Shown here one piece after another: positions 26,106 to 39,881 of a DNA stretch of 64,000 nt. The notes below the pieces were generated by a model. It was not told the origin of the DNA. It saw nothing but the letters and a program-made list of their open reading frames with translations, and made no database searches. Origin of the DNA: Callaeas wilsoni (lineage: Eukaryota; Chordata; Aves; Passeriformes; Callaeidae); contig VWPU01005421.1 of NCBI GenBank assembly GCA_013398955.1, positions 62,001 to 126,000 on the forward strand, written 5' to 3'. The first letter of the stretch is position 1. The number at the start of each line of letters is the position of its first letter. Both the position numbers and the translations under genes were made by a program.

Positions 26106-28394
26106 AACACTAGCTACTCTTCACTCTCTAAATATCTACACAGATAACTGTTCCGCAACTGCCTTGGACTTTTTGACACCACATGATCATTAAGTGTTTC
26201 CTCCTTCTAGGCTCAAAAAGGAGAAAACTACAGGAAAACCATCAGGTTTTAATAGTTCATGGTAGGTGGCATATGAAAAATCTAATATGTTTTTGAATAC
26301 TGATTTAATCTATTATAAGTTTATTATAAAGTTGGACATCTCATTATCCACTAGGATTCAAATGGTTTTGTTTATGCAAGCAGCACTTTTTTATATAATT
26401 TAGTACTCCCAGTAATGAGAGTGACATCAAGAGTCATTCATTTATCCCTTAGAGTCTAAAACAACATGGGAACTCCAAGACAAAAGCCCCATGTGTGATG
26501 ATGTTAATACAGCTTCTGGGAAAGGGTTATTTACAAAACCAAGATAATGATTCAGCCTCTCTTTGTGTATTTATTCTTTCATTCTTCTGCAATTGAACAT
26601 AAATTTAGATTAACCATTCTGGGATGTTGTGTTAATTCATTTTCCTTATCACCATTTGGACTACTGAACCAGGACCACATAAGCACTAGTGATCTTGAAT
26701 TAAAAAGCTCAATATCCCATTAATTAAATCACAGAAATAAAGCCTTCATAATAATTTACTGCAAGTAAATTTCACAGAAATGCACAATATTTTTGTCTAG
26801 TTGTTTTTGTTTATTAAAAATGAGTCTCAGACTTCTACAAAGTGACTTTCTACACCCTGTTCCTACATCCATGATTACTGAAAAATTACTTTCTGAAGCA
26901 AAAGCAAGACTGCAAGTACCTTTTTATTTATCTACATTCATTAAGACTATGACATGTCCTAAACATCTTGCAATAGTTATTACAAAGAAACCATAAAGTA
27001 CAAGCAAGAATAAGTAGCCTCATTATCAATTAGCCAATTTCACTTAGCAATCCCACAGGAGCACATAATTGGCTGTCAAGCTGAGCATCACACACCAATC
27101 CTCCTTTGAGACTGCGCAGCAAAAGTGAAATACCTGCAGTCTGCAAAGGTGCTTTCCCAGAGTACTTGTGTTATTCCTTAATCAACTCCCTGACTTCCTT
27201 GAAGCCACAAAACTGAGAAGTAATCAGATAAATTTAGACAATATTTTGTGTGCCACCAGACCATTAATAAAGTTATTAAAATCCCTATATCTATGACTTC
27301 TGATTCTCAGTTCACAATACTTATCCAGAGCACAAAATAGCCTAATGGAAATAACACAGGTTAAACTTAACAATGACTACAGATCTAAATAATTACATAG
27401 CCCATTCTATCAGAAAAGTGCCAATATCTTATTTCTTATTTTTCTGACTGGGATCACAGCTTAAATCGTTTTTAGATGTGATGAAAATACATCCATATTT
27501 ACAACTATGCTATACACTCCTAGACCTTGGCATTTAAACCACTGTTACCAGCATCTCTCCCCCTAGGAGGTCTGCAACCAATCTGTCAAGCATATCCTAT
27601 TTCAGCAAATCTTTCTAACCAAGCAAATACAAAACTCTCAATTAGGTGATCTGCCAGCATGTCTTTGAATGCATTAGGTGCCAAATTTGAATAAAAGGAA
27701 AACAACAGTGACGAGCATTCAAGCCTGTCAAGATCTATGCTAAAGCTGCATTAGTTCTGGTGAAGCCAGTGAGCGTATGCAGGTGTTGTCCCTGAAAAAG
27801 TGTCTGAGGGCAGGGCCACTTATCCTCCCACTGGCATCAGAGAAATGACACAAATGAGCAGAACAGAAGTCAAAACTCTCCACTTCTGGCAGCAATACAT
27901 AGTACGTACAAACAACAAGTTTTTATTACACAACAAGAACTGAAAACATCCTTCAGGATTCTCCTCCACCAGTACCACCATGTCCCCAGAAAACTTCCTA
28001 CTCCCATAAAACTTCCTGTGTTGGGGTTGTTGTCACTGTAAAGAGGAAAGATCTACTTACAAACAACATAAATCTTTCCCTCTGTAGCCCTACAAGTTCT
28101 TTCATGCTCTTCATTGAGGAAAAAATACATGTCCTGTACAGCCAAGTACAGAACAGTAAAATCGTCCAGAATATACTAACTGGGAGTAGATGTCTCCAGG
28201 AAGAGATAGTGAGGAAGCATACCTGTCTCCCCATACATCTGCACTGTAGACTGCACATCCTGCTTTCATCTCTGGCCTTTGCCTGACTACTAGTAAATCA
28301 CTTAAATCTCATTTCCTAATCTATGCTACAAGAACAATAAAAGTGTGAGTGTTTCCTAGGCCAGATTTTCTTTTCAAAAAATAAAACAGGTTAA

Positions 28395-28408
28395 TTTTTT
28401 TTTTTTTT
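28395..28408. repeat. T-run (about 14)
   Basis: Uninterrupted T homopolymer on the + strand. Simple repeat only. Confidence 0.8.
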
Positions 28409-29541
28409 AAATCTATATTTCACAGGCTTAGTGAAAGAGCAGGCAGGTAAAACTAAAGGATTTGAGAGTTGGAAGGTGGAACTAACAGCTAGAGATTGTA
28501 TTCACCCAACTGTGATAAATATCAGCCAGACTACTCTCCCTGGCTCTTTCTTAGTCCATCATGAGAATAGGTAGACTTCAGCCTAGCTGAGGATTCCACC
28601 AGAAGCACATATTAATTCCTTTCAGCAAGTATTATATCTGTCTGGAAGGATGCCACACTTCTTAATGCAAGGAACTTTTAACCTTTCCCCAAAAGACCAC
28701 CTTTAGTCACAGCTATTTTACAAATGGAAACAGACAACTTCCTGGCTCAGATAAGCCAAGTATCAAAAGGCTTAACCGCATGGGTGACCGAATGAATGAA
28801 GTTCCCTAACTCCTGAAAAATGATGGGTTCAACAGCAGCAATGCTGTATTAAAGATTCCATGAATTTTAAAAATGCATTTTTAAAGCATCCATACCAAGG
28901 ACAAGTCCATTAATGGCATACTGAGAGATTATTCTTCAACCTCCTAAGCTTTTAGCTTGAGCACAAAAAAGGAATCTGACTCACTAAACAACAAGGTAAC
29001 AAAAGACTGAAAAGAAAGAGAAAATTCATTATTTGAGAGGACAATCAACAACATTTCTCAGTTTATGTTTTCTCCATTTTATAACTGGCATATGAATCAT
29101 GGACGTGGTGTATTTAAGTACATTTCTGACCTACATCTTTTGTAGATAGAGGGAGAGAAATATATCTACACAGTCAGGCAATTGCCACAGGTGTTTCAAT
29201 TCTATTGGAACACACTCTGCTAATTTTGAAGGGTTCGGTTATACTATGTTGGAGGAAGAAATCTGATTCTAAGCTCATTTAAAATGTTCTAAGCACTATC
29301 TCTAAAAATAGGGGAAAGTTAAACATAGCTAGAAGCATATTGCATAAAACAAATATATCATTATACCAGTGTTATGAATAACTGGTGGGAAATGCTTTAC
29401 TCTCTGTTAGCATCTTCAGTCAGTGGGATCAGCTGTATACAGTGCAAGAGAAGCAAGGGAAAAGAGAATGTTTGGCAAGGAAAAAAAGAAATCAGCGCAC
29501 TAACTGCTTGATAGCCCTTAGCTATTAATAGAATAGCCATT

Positions 29542-29580
29542 AGGAATAGCTCAATAGTTAGCTACTCTTCAGCTATTCCT
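29542..29580. repeat. Inverted repeat, 10-bp arms and 19-nt loop
   Basis: AGGAATAGCT (29542-29551) pairs exactly with AGCTATTCCT (29571-29580). The surrounding 80 bp repeats AGCTA/TAGCT words several times, so the region is locally self-similar. Confidence 0.75.
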
Positions 29581-32500
29581 TGATTAACATAATTAAATAA
29601 AATTCAGAGAGAACGATTAAGAACCTCAACCCAGTTTGAATATATATGACTTGAATATAAAACTTGATTTTAAAACTGAAAGTGAATATCTTTGCAGATG
29701 TCCTCCTCCTTCACTTTTTTCTACATGAAGAATGTCCACTGCTTCATCATGAGCAGAACGCTCTCTGCAGATCTGCATACAGTGATTAATTCTACATATT
29801 ATCTTAATGAATAGAGACCAACCTGGGGGAGGAGCTGAGTGAGGGGCGAGGGTAAACATGAGGGAAAAAGGGGGATTTTACTCAATGAAGGTACCAAGGG
29901 AATGTCATTTTTCTATCTTAACATCTTCATATCTGAAGGTGCTTAAGATGTACAGTGCACAGTGATAAATATAACTGTTGAGGTGTTTCAATTCATATAG
30001 GGTTTGGGGTTTTTTGTTTTGTTCTAAAGAAGAAGAAAAAAAAACATCTGTTCAGAGATATAACTTAAATCAACAATTTAAAGCTCAGTCTTAATCTATA
30101 GATAAAAAATGCTGCAGTCTGTTCCAATGTACTTACAAAAATGTTTGACTGATGCATTCAGGGTAGAAAAGTACATGACAAGTTATAATAACTAGTATTC
30201 AAATACAGAACACAAAGTAATTTCTCAGGATAAAAATTTTCCCAGGTTAGATGAACTTTTTAGTGAGTACCTAAAAACTGAGCACCTAAGATCTTAACAT
30301 TAGCACACCATAATATTATAAAGTAGTATTTGGTCAATCATCAAATTTTCTATTCATTCTCATTTCACTTGCATTTTAAAAGATGGTTAAAAGCTGCAAC
30401 TGGAAGGTCTCCTCTCAAATGCAAAAGTAAATGGTATGTCTGAACTGTCTAAAAGTCAGAATTGTCATAAAAGTCTTTCCATTTCAGGGTGCATACAGCT
30501 TATTGCACACCTCTACATTTACATATACTTAAAACTGACAAAAAAATCATCCCCTGTATATCACAATGAAATGTTTCCTACTCTATAGCATGTTTTGCTG
30601 TACTGTAGAGTATATGACATTTTTATTTACTGGAATAAAAAGCCAGTCATTCTTGTTTTCCATTAGTTTCTAGACAGGAAAATATCTCCTACGCATTACA
30701 GTGTCAACTACACATGATTCTTGGTCCAAGTTCAAAAATATTGTAGGCTCACTACGTTTTAAATTTAAGTTGATCACTTGCCCTTTTCAAAGGGTAGTAA
30801 CATTAACACAAATTTCTTGATATTTCCATGGTCTGAGACATAACAGATCTCAGAAAAGATATAGAGTTTTCAGCTATTTCATTATCTTGCTTCCAATATC
30901 AGGTGACAAAAACAAATATTGCTGACAGTCCTTAAAGATTGTCTTTGGAACACATCTAATGTCTTTGGGATTAAGTTTTAAAAAACTTTACTTCATTTCC
31001 TAGTACAATCAAATGGTTTATATAACAGGTCAAAGTACAAATAACAGAAGGTCAAACTTATGTTGCTTGGCTACTAAGCACCATTTCTTTTATATCTTCA
31101 CAGTGACTAGCAGAAGAATTTCAAGAATTCCTTCTTATGCTGAGGCATGCTATCAGCCACCATTGAAATGGGCCTGGTATTTCCATCTGTTTACATGTTC
31201 TGCTACATGCAACAAGCATCTGAAAGACATTCTTGTAAGAAATTCTTATCTGAAGGCAGCTACCGTTTCCCTCCTAATTCCATTGCTTTCTTCTCCTTTG
31301 AAGAAAACCAGACAGCTAGACAGCACACTCCACCAATGCAGACACTATCCTAACCACAGAAGAACGCAACATGATCAGCCACAGAATAGAGTAATTCTGC
31401 ATTATAGAGACTGCATTATAAACTTCAATGTACACTCTTTTGGATATATTTAGCAAGTAAAACAGTAGGTAACCCAAAAATGAAAGCCAGCTTTAGGCAG
31501 TCATGGCTTTCACCCTAGTGAAAATAATTTTATAGCTAGGTTGAAGCTATTTTCCCAAAAACAACAAACTACTTTTTTGCACTGAAAGAGTAGTTGAAGT
31601 GACAGATACATGAGCACCCTGCCACCAAATGTACAAAGGGTAACTCTTCTAGGACTGCACTGCACCACCCTGCTCTGGGCCTTTCTCCTCAGCGGTGTCA
31701 AGTTATCACAACTCTGAACTGACACCATCACCAATTGCTGCTTCTCATTGTTGCTGCACAGCTGAACTCGAACGGTTAACCAGATCTGCAACCATATTTC
31801 ACTTAAATATGTAACTGAACTATGACTCCTTTGGGACTGCAGGCACCACAGGAAAAGAGTCCTTTACAGCTACTGTAAACTTAATTTTCTAGGAGATTTG
31901 ACACAGGTCTACAAGTGTTCTGCAACTGGTTTCAGGTATAACTTTGGCCCATTTAACTTATGTCTCATTAAAATTAGTGCAACCTGTTTTCAGCAGACTT
32001 GAAGATAGCACTGGTGACTACAAGTAGACCAGTAGCACAGGAAATGCTGCCAAGAAATCTCTCTGCACGGGTTAAAAGTCTTTCAGTGTTCCTCTCCTTG
32101 AAGTCAGTCACTTTGCTGTTAAGGCTTTGAAACACACAGATATGTGAGTGTGCTAACTACATACTGTCCCCAGGTTTATGGGGAACAAAACTTTCTCATA
32201 TCCAGTTGTAAGACTGAGACTCATATGAGAGTGATAACCAGAAGAGACTCCAGCAACTCAGTTTACAGGAATCAAAAATGTGGAGCATAACACAAAACCT
32301 TTTTTTTTTAGAAAAAAAGCAAAACAAAAATGTTATTCATGTCACACTAACAAAAAATAAACATTGAATACACAAAGATAACCTGAGTGTTGCTTCACTC
32401 CTCTCCCCATATTATCAAAGCACTTCTAAGGGTATTCCAAATCTGAATAAATGAAAAAATGGTAAGTGTTTTGCACTTTATGGAGTATGTCTCCAGTACA

Positions 32501-35500
32501 GCACTACCCAGCTATCTATCAGTCCACAGCCAATAGACATCAAAGTCTCAGAACTACATGGCATGAGAATATAGTGAAAATTACTAAAGTAGGCCATCTT
32601 TCGTTTAATAATTTTTCTTCACTCGCTGACCCCAGAAGGACTGTTAATGTGTTAAAGAGCCACCTCTCTCTCTGAAAGGGTAGTGCAGCACTGCCCTTCG
32701 CTGCGCAATGACCTCTTCATTTGTCTTTGAAAGCACTCTGTATAAGCAGCTGCTCTTCATGGTAACTACCTCCTTTGATAAGCTGCTATGAAAGCCTCTA
32801 TCAATAGCATATCTTTTTATCTCATATCTTCTGACATACTTTGAAAATCCTATTACAGTGGACTCTACCCTCAAGGTCTGAGTTTAAGCTGCACCCTCCT
32901 CATTAACTATATTATAATTGCTGTCAGCCTGAACCTGTTTTTCTCCAGAGCACCACTAGACAATGCTGATGAGGTATTTGTGGACTGAAACATCCTGGCA
33001 GGCTCACTCCAACACTGTAATGCTTTAGAGGTATTATTGCACAGACCTGATTAGTTCAAAACACTGCACAAGTCTGTGTAGTGTCTCCCTGCAGGCACAT
33101 CAGAGGTCACAAACACGGTCCTTCAAAGTCCGGGCTTGCCCTTATTAGCATGCAGCTCTGTGTCTCAATACCACACATTTGTTCTGCTCATACCCTACGA
33201 CCTCTTGCATACACTGGGTGAAATCCTCTCCTGATATAACCCTTGAAAAAGACAGCAAGTACCAGCATCAAGAGAAAAAAAAAACGTTTCAGAAGTTGCT
33301 CATTTCAATGACAACAGCCAGTACTGAAACCAACTAATGTCTACGGTACATTTATACAAACACACACACTTCCACGCCTTGAGTTTTTGGAAATTTTCCA
33401 GTCTTATCTCAAAAGCAAACTCTTCCTTTTTGTTAGCAGCCACTGCTAATAGCCCTCAGTTCAAAATTTGTTACTGCTAAGACTTCTCTACTGCCGTCAT
33501 GGACTTTGCTTCTACCCTGCAAGCTTCATGTGACCTAGGAGCACTCGTGAGACTCTCTGACCCACAGAATTCTTTCCAGTCACTTAAATGCATGACTCCC
33601 ATTTTTAGCAACTTCACTAAATCTCTTAAAGGATTTTCAGCTGGAGTCACAGTTAGTATTCAGCTTTTTTCACTTTTTTTAAAACTAATTTTAATTTCCC
33701 CACTTGCAATTTGGCATACCTGTAAAGAAAGCTTGTTTTCTTCTTTATAAACATATTGCAAATGTCCCTTATCAATTGCCAAATTAAATTCCAATTTAAA
33801 TTAACTAACGTCTCTTACAATATTCTTCAAAGCCTTGCCGCTAGGCATTTGTTCCTCACAGTTACATACTCAGCTAGTCCCAAGATACATGCAAACAACT
33901 ACAAGGTTTCCTTCTCCTGTTGTCTCCTAGCTTATTGCTATTTCTAGTATGGATTTCAAAAGGACAGTAACTACTTCAAAGCAGTTGATGGTCCTTGTGA
34001 AATTATCAGCAAGATTCATATTTAGAAGCTGCTAGAAACTTGGAAGTTTGGGAACTATAGTGGGAAAAAAAGTTAGCTGTTAGATTATTTTTCTGCTTTC
34101 TGAAACAAGTTTAATTGAGCCCCTAAAATATCTTAGGAGATTTTTTATCTTAAATAGTGACTACAGTTCAAAATATCTATGCAGTATTCCCACTGCCTCT
34201 CTGAGCTTCCTTTTCTCCTTCTGACAAAGCAGATTCTACACAAGCAAGTCACCTGAAAAGACATATTAGAGATAAACAGCAAGTTCACAAAGAGGCCTGT
34301 CACTCTTGCTGTACCACACAAGTACAACAAGTATTAATTAACACGATTTTGGGACGATAACTCTACCGTGTGGAAAACAAACAACAGAAGTCAATCAAGA
34401 AAATAAACTATATCCCTTAACTTTTACAATACTTAGCACACTCCAACTTCTATTCCTTCCTACCTCAGGTTTCCCCTTAACATAGGGGGCAGGTAGCAAT
34501 ATAAATGCAGTAGCACTTCTGTTCTAAGATCCAAAGTGGTTGCAAGTTTACTAAGTGGAATACAAAATTAATTACCAAACTGCAACATCAGAACAGTTGT
34601 GCAAGATTGGAAAAAAATCTTCGTGCTCAGAATTATGGAAATGCTACTCCTGAAATATTCTTTCATAAAAATTAAACACTGAAAACGAACCTAAAGCCCT
34701 TCCTCTCATAAGGAAGTTTCTCACTGTATTTTGCATGTCTGAAAATGCACAAATTCAACTGCAGCAGAGCATTCCACAGCTGTGGGTACAAAGGACACGC
34801 AGTGAGTGTTAAGCATTAAACCAACACAAACAGCAAATTGATTTTCCAGGAGAGCCTTTTAGAGCATTTCAGAACTTCAAAATGGAGGGAAGTGAGCAGA
34901 AAAGGGAAACTACAAAAACTGAACTGCTTTGTTTTTCTGTGGAAGCAATTCAATACTAGATACAAATGACAGAAAACATAAGACATCACAATTATTAAAT
35001 AACAACAAGTTATGATAATTATAATTTTGAATAGGAAACTATTTCCAAAGTCCCAGGAGTAAAACAGAAAATGGCTCAAGATATACAACTAATACTTGTA
35101 TTCAAGTTAGCATTGAAGATACTGTTTGTTTACACTGTTTCTTGAACAGATTGTAAAATATGGAATCATACCATTTGAGAAATAAAATGTCCTAAAAATT
35201 AGTGCAGGTGGCCCCACAGAGTTAAGACAATTAAGAAGTATCTGGACAGCCAGAGGGGATCCCCTTGCAGTTCACCCACCAAAGGCTGAGGAGGTCAGCT
35301 CCAGCCTCTGCCACATTTTGGAGGTTTAGAGGGGCACACTTAAGTCACTGGCCCTTGCAAGGTCTGTGGGCATCCTGTCCACAGACAACAGCAGCCCTAC
35401 ACCATCAATGTCTCATTCCCTGTGCCCTTCTCTAGACTGACAACAGAATTCAAAAACAGCAGGACAGTGTGGCGCTCTCTGTTTTACCAGGCACACCTCT

Positions 35501-36126
35501 GATGTACCAACCAAGGGATGTGAATCTGTACCACAGCGTGCAGAATGGCCTTTCCCTAGCAGGCTGTGGGCTTGGGAAAGACAGGGTGTGAGAACTGGTA
35601 CTCATACGGCACAAGTTAGCTGCACAGGCTTCTAAATTGGTCAAGTAAAATTTACATTTTCGTGACAGCATGAAGACAGAAGTGGGAGGAGAGGAGGTAT
35701 TTCACTGCTACGATTGCTCATTCAAACTCCCGACTGTTTCAGCTTTCCAATAAGGCTAATGGGCTTTCCTTAACTTTTAACATTTCTCCAGTTTCACACC
35801 TCCAGCTCAAATTTCTACAATTTCTACAAACCTGTGGGAAAAGAGGATGGCTGGTTAAACAAAATCCAAGCTATTCCAATTTTGCAAGATGAAGAATAGA
35901 TGAGGGCAGATCGGGAATTTAGGAGAGGAGAAGTCCACACAACCTTAAATAAGCCAGTCACTGTTTGCCTGTGCTGTACTCTGACTTTGGAGGAATATGT
36001 TTATTAAAATGCAGACGCACACATTGCTGTGTTACCTCTCTTCTCCCTAGTTTGGGCTGGTAAAATCTCAAACTTAAAAATAAATTTAAAAAACCCAAAC
36101 AAAAAAGCTAACCAAACAAAAAAACC

Positions 36127-36350
36127 TGTCGTGGCACGTTTTCAACAGGGGCTCCCGGCGCGGGAGGGAGGGCGCGGATCCCCGCGCTGGCACGGGGCCG
36201 GGGAGCGCGCTCCGGCCGCAGCTCCGCGCCCGCGGCTCCGGCGTGTTCTCTACCGCCACCTCCTGGCCCCTCCGGCCCGCAGGGCCCCGAGCGCCTCCGA
36301 AAGATGCTCAGAAAGCGGGGAGAAGGGGCGGTTGGTAGAGGCGGTCTTGA
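36127..36350. promoter_or_regulatory. Intragenic CpG island (orphan), candidate alternative promoter or insulator
   Basis: A sharply bounded block of very high GC has about 30 CpG dinucleotides in some 225 bp, counted by eye. A-rich low-complexity sequence flanks it on both sides. It contains a GC box (GGGGCGG near 36325, + strand) and a near-consensus CTCF motif. Long open frames cross it on both strands (200 codons +, 157 codons -), but they run into poly-A or poly-T encoded Lys or Phe tracts and show no domain. Known: CpG islands inside genes often mark alternative promoters, non-coding RNA starts or insulators. Which of these applies cannot be decided from sequence. A GC-rich insertion is another option. 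Confidence 0.65.
36253..36266 (-). promoter_or_regulatory. Near-consensus CTCF binding motif
   Basis: The minus strand reads CCAGGAGGTGGCGG. Compared with the core CCASYAGRKGGCRS it matches at 13 of 14 positions; only the Y position is G. It lies within the intragenic CpG island. Actual occupancy is an inference and may depend on methylation. Confidence 0.5.
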
Positions 36351-36417
36351 GAGAAGCTCACTGGCAGGGAAAACGAAAGCAAAGCAAAATAAATAAACAA
36401 AAATACCCAAACAAACT

Positions 36418-36439
36418 AAAAAAAAAAAAAAAAAAAAAA
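36418..36439 (+). repeat. A22 homopolymer flanking the CpG island
   Basis: Twenty-two consecutive A residues about 70 bp after the GC-rich block, preceded by CAAA/TAAA-rich sequence. A similar A-rich segment lies on the other flank (36070-36126). Confidence 0.9.
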
Positions 36440-37886
36440 GAAAAGGAAAATGAGCGCTTTCTTTTTCTTTTAAGCTTCTTTTGCTTCCCCCAACCAAAAG
36501 AGGAAAGAAAAGGTGGATCAAGGCAGAAGGAGAAACCAAAGAACCGAGAAGACACAAAAACAAAGAGTGTGACAAGCTCAAATCAACTGAGCTCCCAACA
36601 GCAGCTTCCCCCAGCCTGTATTAGTATCTAGTGAAATGGGAAAAAACGAAGCAGCATGGTCTGTGTCAAAAAACAAACCATCAGGTATCTACAAAATGCT
36701 TGCTCCACAGCAAGCCTAAGAGCCTGCAAGCTGAGGAGAGGTCACCTGGATATTTATCCATCCACTATCTCTTCTTGTCACCTGCCTTCCTGAAAGCCTC
36801 CCCTAAAGAACAGAGTCTTCATGGGTTGCAATACCAGGAGATACCATACACTGACAACACCTACAGCTTTCAGACAGCTTCCTGGCTACATGAGCTCTTC
36901 CAGCAAAAAGTTTAAACCCCACTGCAGCAGGCAAGGCATCCCCCATCCCTCGTTCAGATAGGTTCCAGGTAGCTGGGAAAAGACAGTCTGGGAACACCAA
37001 AAATCCCTTCATGCCCACAATTACATGGCTTGAGAAGAAAAAGACAATTTTGTGCAAGGTAGGGAGAAGCAAAGCACTCATCTCAAGTCTTTTCTTGAAG
37101 CTTCTTCTCCAATGCTTTTTTTCATTTTTCTTCCTGGTTACTGGTTACTGACAAAAGGGATTTGCTTCTGAAAATAAGCTGTACCCAGCTTTAAAGAAAA
37201 TTCCTGTGTATATGAAGCTTGAAATTCCAAGAGAAATTAAAGTTCAGTCAAAAAATTAATACATGCAAATGCATGCGTTTGTATCAGAAAAATTATGTGC
37301 TTGGTTTTGGTGCATTTCTTGTGGTTGTACCTAATGGTACCTAAAACTACCACCCAAGACTCTACATCAACAGAAAAAGACAGTACTCACATGTGCAACG
37401 CCTGCAAAAATCACACTACTTAAACATATTGATTTTGTGGTTAAATGTCAGGTTAATGTTGCATTTATAACTAGTGCACATATAATTACACAGATTTTTT
37501 CGTAAAAAAAATTAACCACGATTCTCAAAACAATAAAAAAAGGAAACAGAACCCAAAAGAAAACAAACAAACAAAATAAGCCGCCCACACACAATTTTCG
37601 TAATTTATAAACGTGCCTTACAAGCATCTGAAATTGATGCTTTCCGCTATCTCCAACATAGGCTACTTATAAAACAGATCTTGTAACAACATCACATGTA
37701 AAATAAAATGTGCCCAACTTTGTTTGTTAGAACAATTTACATGCACTTGCGTGACACCACGCTATGAGCAACTCAACTCTACATTCCTGTCCAAACAAAT
37801 CTAATCTCTTCCTTACAACAAGCGCTCCAGAGCCTTCAAGTTGATTTTACCCAAGAGTATTTCTGGGCTATCTTTGGAATGCTTGT

Positions 37887-37908
37887 GGGGTGGGGGGAGG
37901 GGTGAGGG
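37887..37908 (+). other. G-quadruplex motif
   Basis: Four G-tracts (G4, G6, G4, G3) separated by loops of 1, 1 and 3 bases fit the classical quadruplex pattern on the + strand, the presumed template strand of the host gene. Confidence 0.7.
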
Positions 37909-39840
37909 ACTAGGAGGGAGTGGAAGAAACACCAGCAAGTAATAAGCAAATACAGATGGAAATTAAACCGTACTTTGTGTGTTGACCAAAAAAAATTATG
38001 CCATCCCCTATAAATCACTGCTTGGCTAACACTGACCTCCACTAAAATGTTTACAATGTTAATGCTGTCCTGTAGATTCAATCTCTATGAAAAATGGCAC
38101 TTTTGCCTCTTCTACTAATTTATGTTGTTCCATTCATATGTGCTTGCACATTGGATCATAAATTATGTGCTCATAGCCTTTTCTATGTTCAGCTTTCCTG
38201 TTTCCCATAAAAATTGCTACTTAAAATAGGCAGGTTTTCTACTAAGCTTTGATTAAAAATACTTTTCAAAACTGAGAATAAAATAAGGAATTTCATCTCA
38301 AATCAGATGCAGATTATACCTTTTTTCCTGCTCATTCTTTTACCTCCTTGATTTAAGATACTGCTCCACAGCTTCTCTTGTGTTTTAGTTCATAAGCTTT
38401 TTAGAGAAGGGAAATTAGACACTTTTTTCTGTAGGAAATGCCATTCACATTTACAGGTCTACAGAAACAACAAAAGCATGCACACAAACTCCCTCACAAA
38501 TTTCTTTGTTAGAAATATTTGAAAGTTTAAACAAGTTCCGTGTTTAAATCTGTGCCAAAATTTAGTAGTTACATAGTTAAGGTTCTCCCTTTATCTTTGC
38601 TTTGACCACTGCTCACAGTAGAAGTCCTCAGACTTTCCACTAGTGATCAGAAATTATGAAACTTGGTAACTTCCAAGCTTTACTCCATTACCTGCAAGAA
38701 CAAAAGCCAAAAGGAAGAGTGAAAGGACACAAAAAAAAAAATCAAGAGGAACATATAAAAGCATGTTCTCAAAGGGTTTCTTCCACAGATAAAGTGTAGC
38801 AGTCAGTGAAGAGGAAGATTACTTCTTCACTGCTCTCAGTTAGAGGTTTTCCCACTGCAGACCCAAAAGAGAGAATAACTGTCTGCAGTGAAGGACAGTA
38901 CCATCCCATTAATCAGAATTAGGCATTTTAAAGTGACTACTTTTCAAAAAAAGGTAAACTACCATTCCCCCAAATTTCAAAGTTTGTAACCACAGCTTGT
39001 AAGCACTTACAATTTCATGTTTTCTATTACCTCCAACAGACACTTCGCATTTATAATATGAGAGACTGCAAAATGCATTTCTCTGCGTTATTCTCAACAC
39101 TATTTCTCTTTTTCTGTCATGCATTCTGCTACTCATTTGCAGACATTCTCTGAGAGAAAGTATTAAATCCCACAAACCTTATTTAAAAACAGGGAAGTTA
39201 TTGCATCAAATTTCATAGCTTTCATAAAGCACTCGGCTATTATATTGATGGCCACGGGAACATTATAAGTAATTTAAATAAATCCTACTGGTCTCATCCT
39301 CCTTCCATGACTTGAAAAAAGGGATGGACATAGAATTAATGACCAACAAAAATTAATTAAACAGGAAGGGTGCGAAAATGGAGGCATCTATTCTGATGAG
39401 TCCCAGAAGCATTAAAATAATGCCTTACTTAGCACTAGCAGACAATATCACAAAATCTGTCTCTTAAAAGATCTAGAACCAGCTTTGACCTTCCAACAAG
39501 ATTCCAGATGAGGACAGTCTAAAATTGTAACTCTAGAAGTAATTTTGTAGCAAAGTTATTAGTGAAGAATGCCACATTCAAAAAGCATGCTGCTATATCC
39601 ACCCAGACACTACTCTGACCTTCTTCACAGACCCTTTACATCCACTACAAGATCAGAGATCCCATTTTTTTAGGAGTCTGACTGGTAGAACTGTTAATGT
39701 TCCAATTAACACTGAGATAACTAACTCTGAGTTAGTCTCCAGTGCATATTCTAAGGACTAAACAACAAAAAATGTTGTCTTTCAACAATTATGGGCAAAA
39801 TTATCTTTAACATTACATATTTAATATTAATGAATTTTCA

Positions 39841-39881
39841 TATTTAACAACAAAATGAACTGTGGTATTTAACAACAAAAT
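39841..39881. repeat. 16-bp direct repeat with 25-bp period
   Basis: TATTTAACAACAAAAT occurs at 39841-39856 and again, identical, at 39866-39881. A small local duplication. Confidence 0.85.

Larger units (their letters stand above)
12121..36000. other. AT-rich non-coding stretch
   Basis: About 24 kb without a recognisable exon. It holds homopolymer and G-rich tracts (18.4 and 18.63 kb), a 20-bp tandem duplication at 26066, an A-run at 25852, a T-run at 28395, an inverted repeat at 29542 and several unassigned mildly GC-richer patches (17.97-18.21, 20.2-20.6 and 35.2-35.6 kb). Open frames reach 146 codons (31013-31453, +) but show no domain, no conserved-looking motif and AT-driven composition. 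Confidence 0.6.

Noticed and set aside
31013..31453. 146-codon + strand frame as a possible gene
   Set aside because: No recognisable domain, unfavourable composition and no promoter or splice context; consistent with chance.
36029..36631. Long open frames on both strands across the intragenic CpG island (200 and 157 codons)
   Set aside because: They arise from GC-rich DNA poor in stops joined to poly-A or poly-T encoded Lys or Phe runs, with no domain and two-strand overlap.
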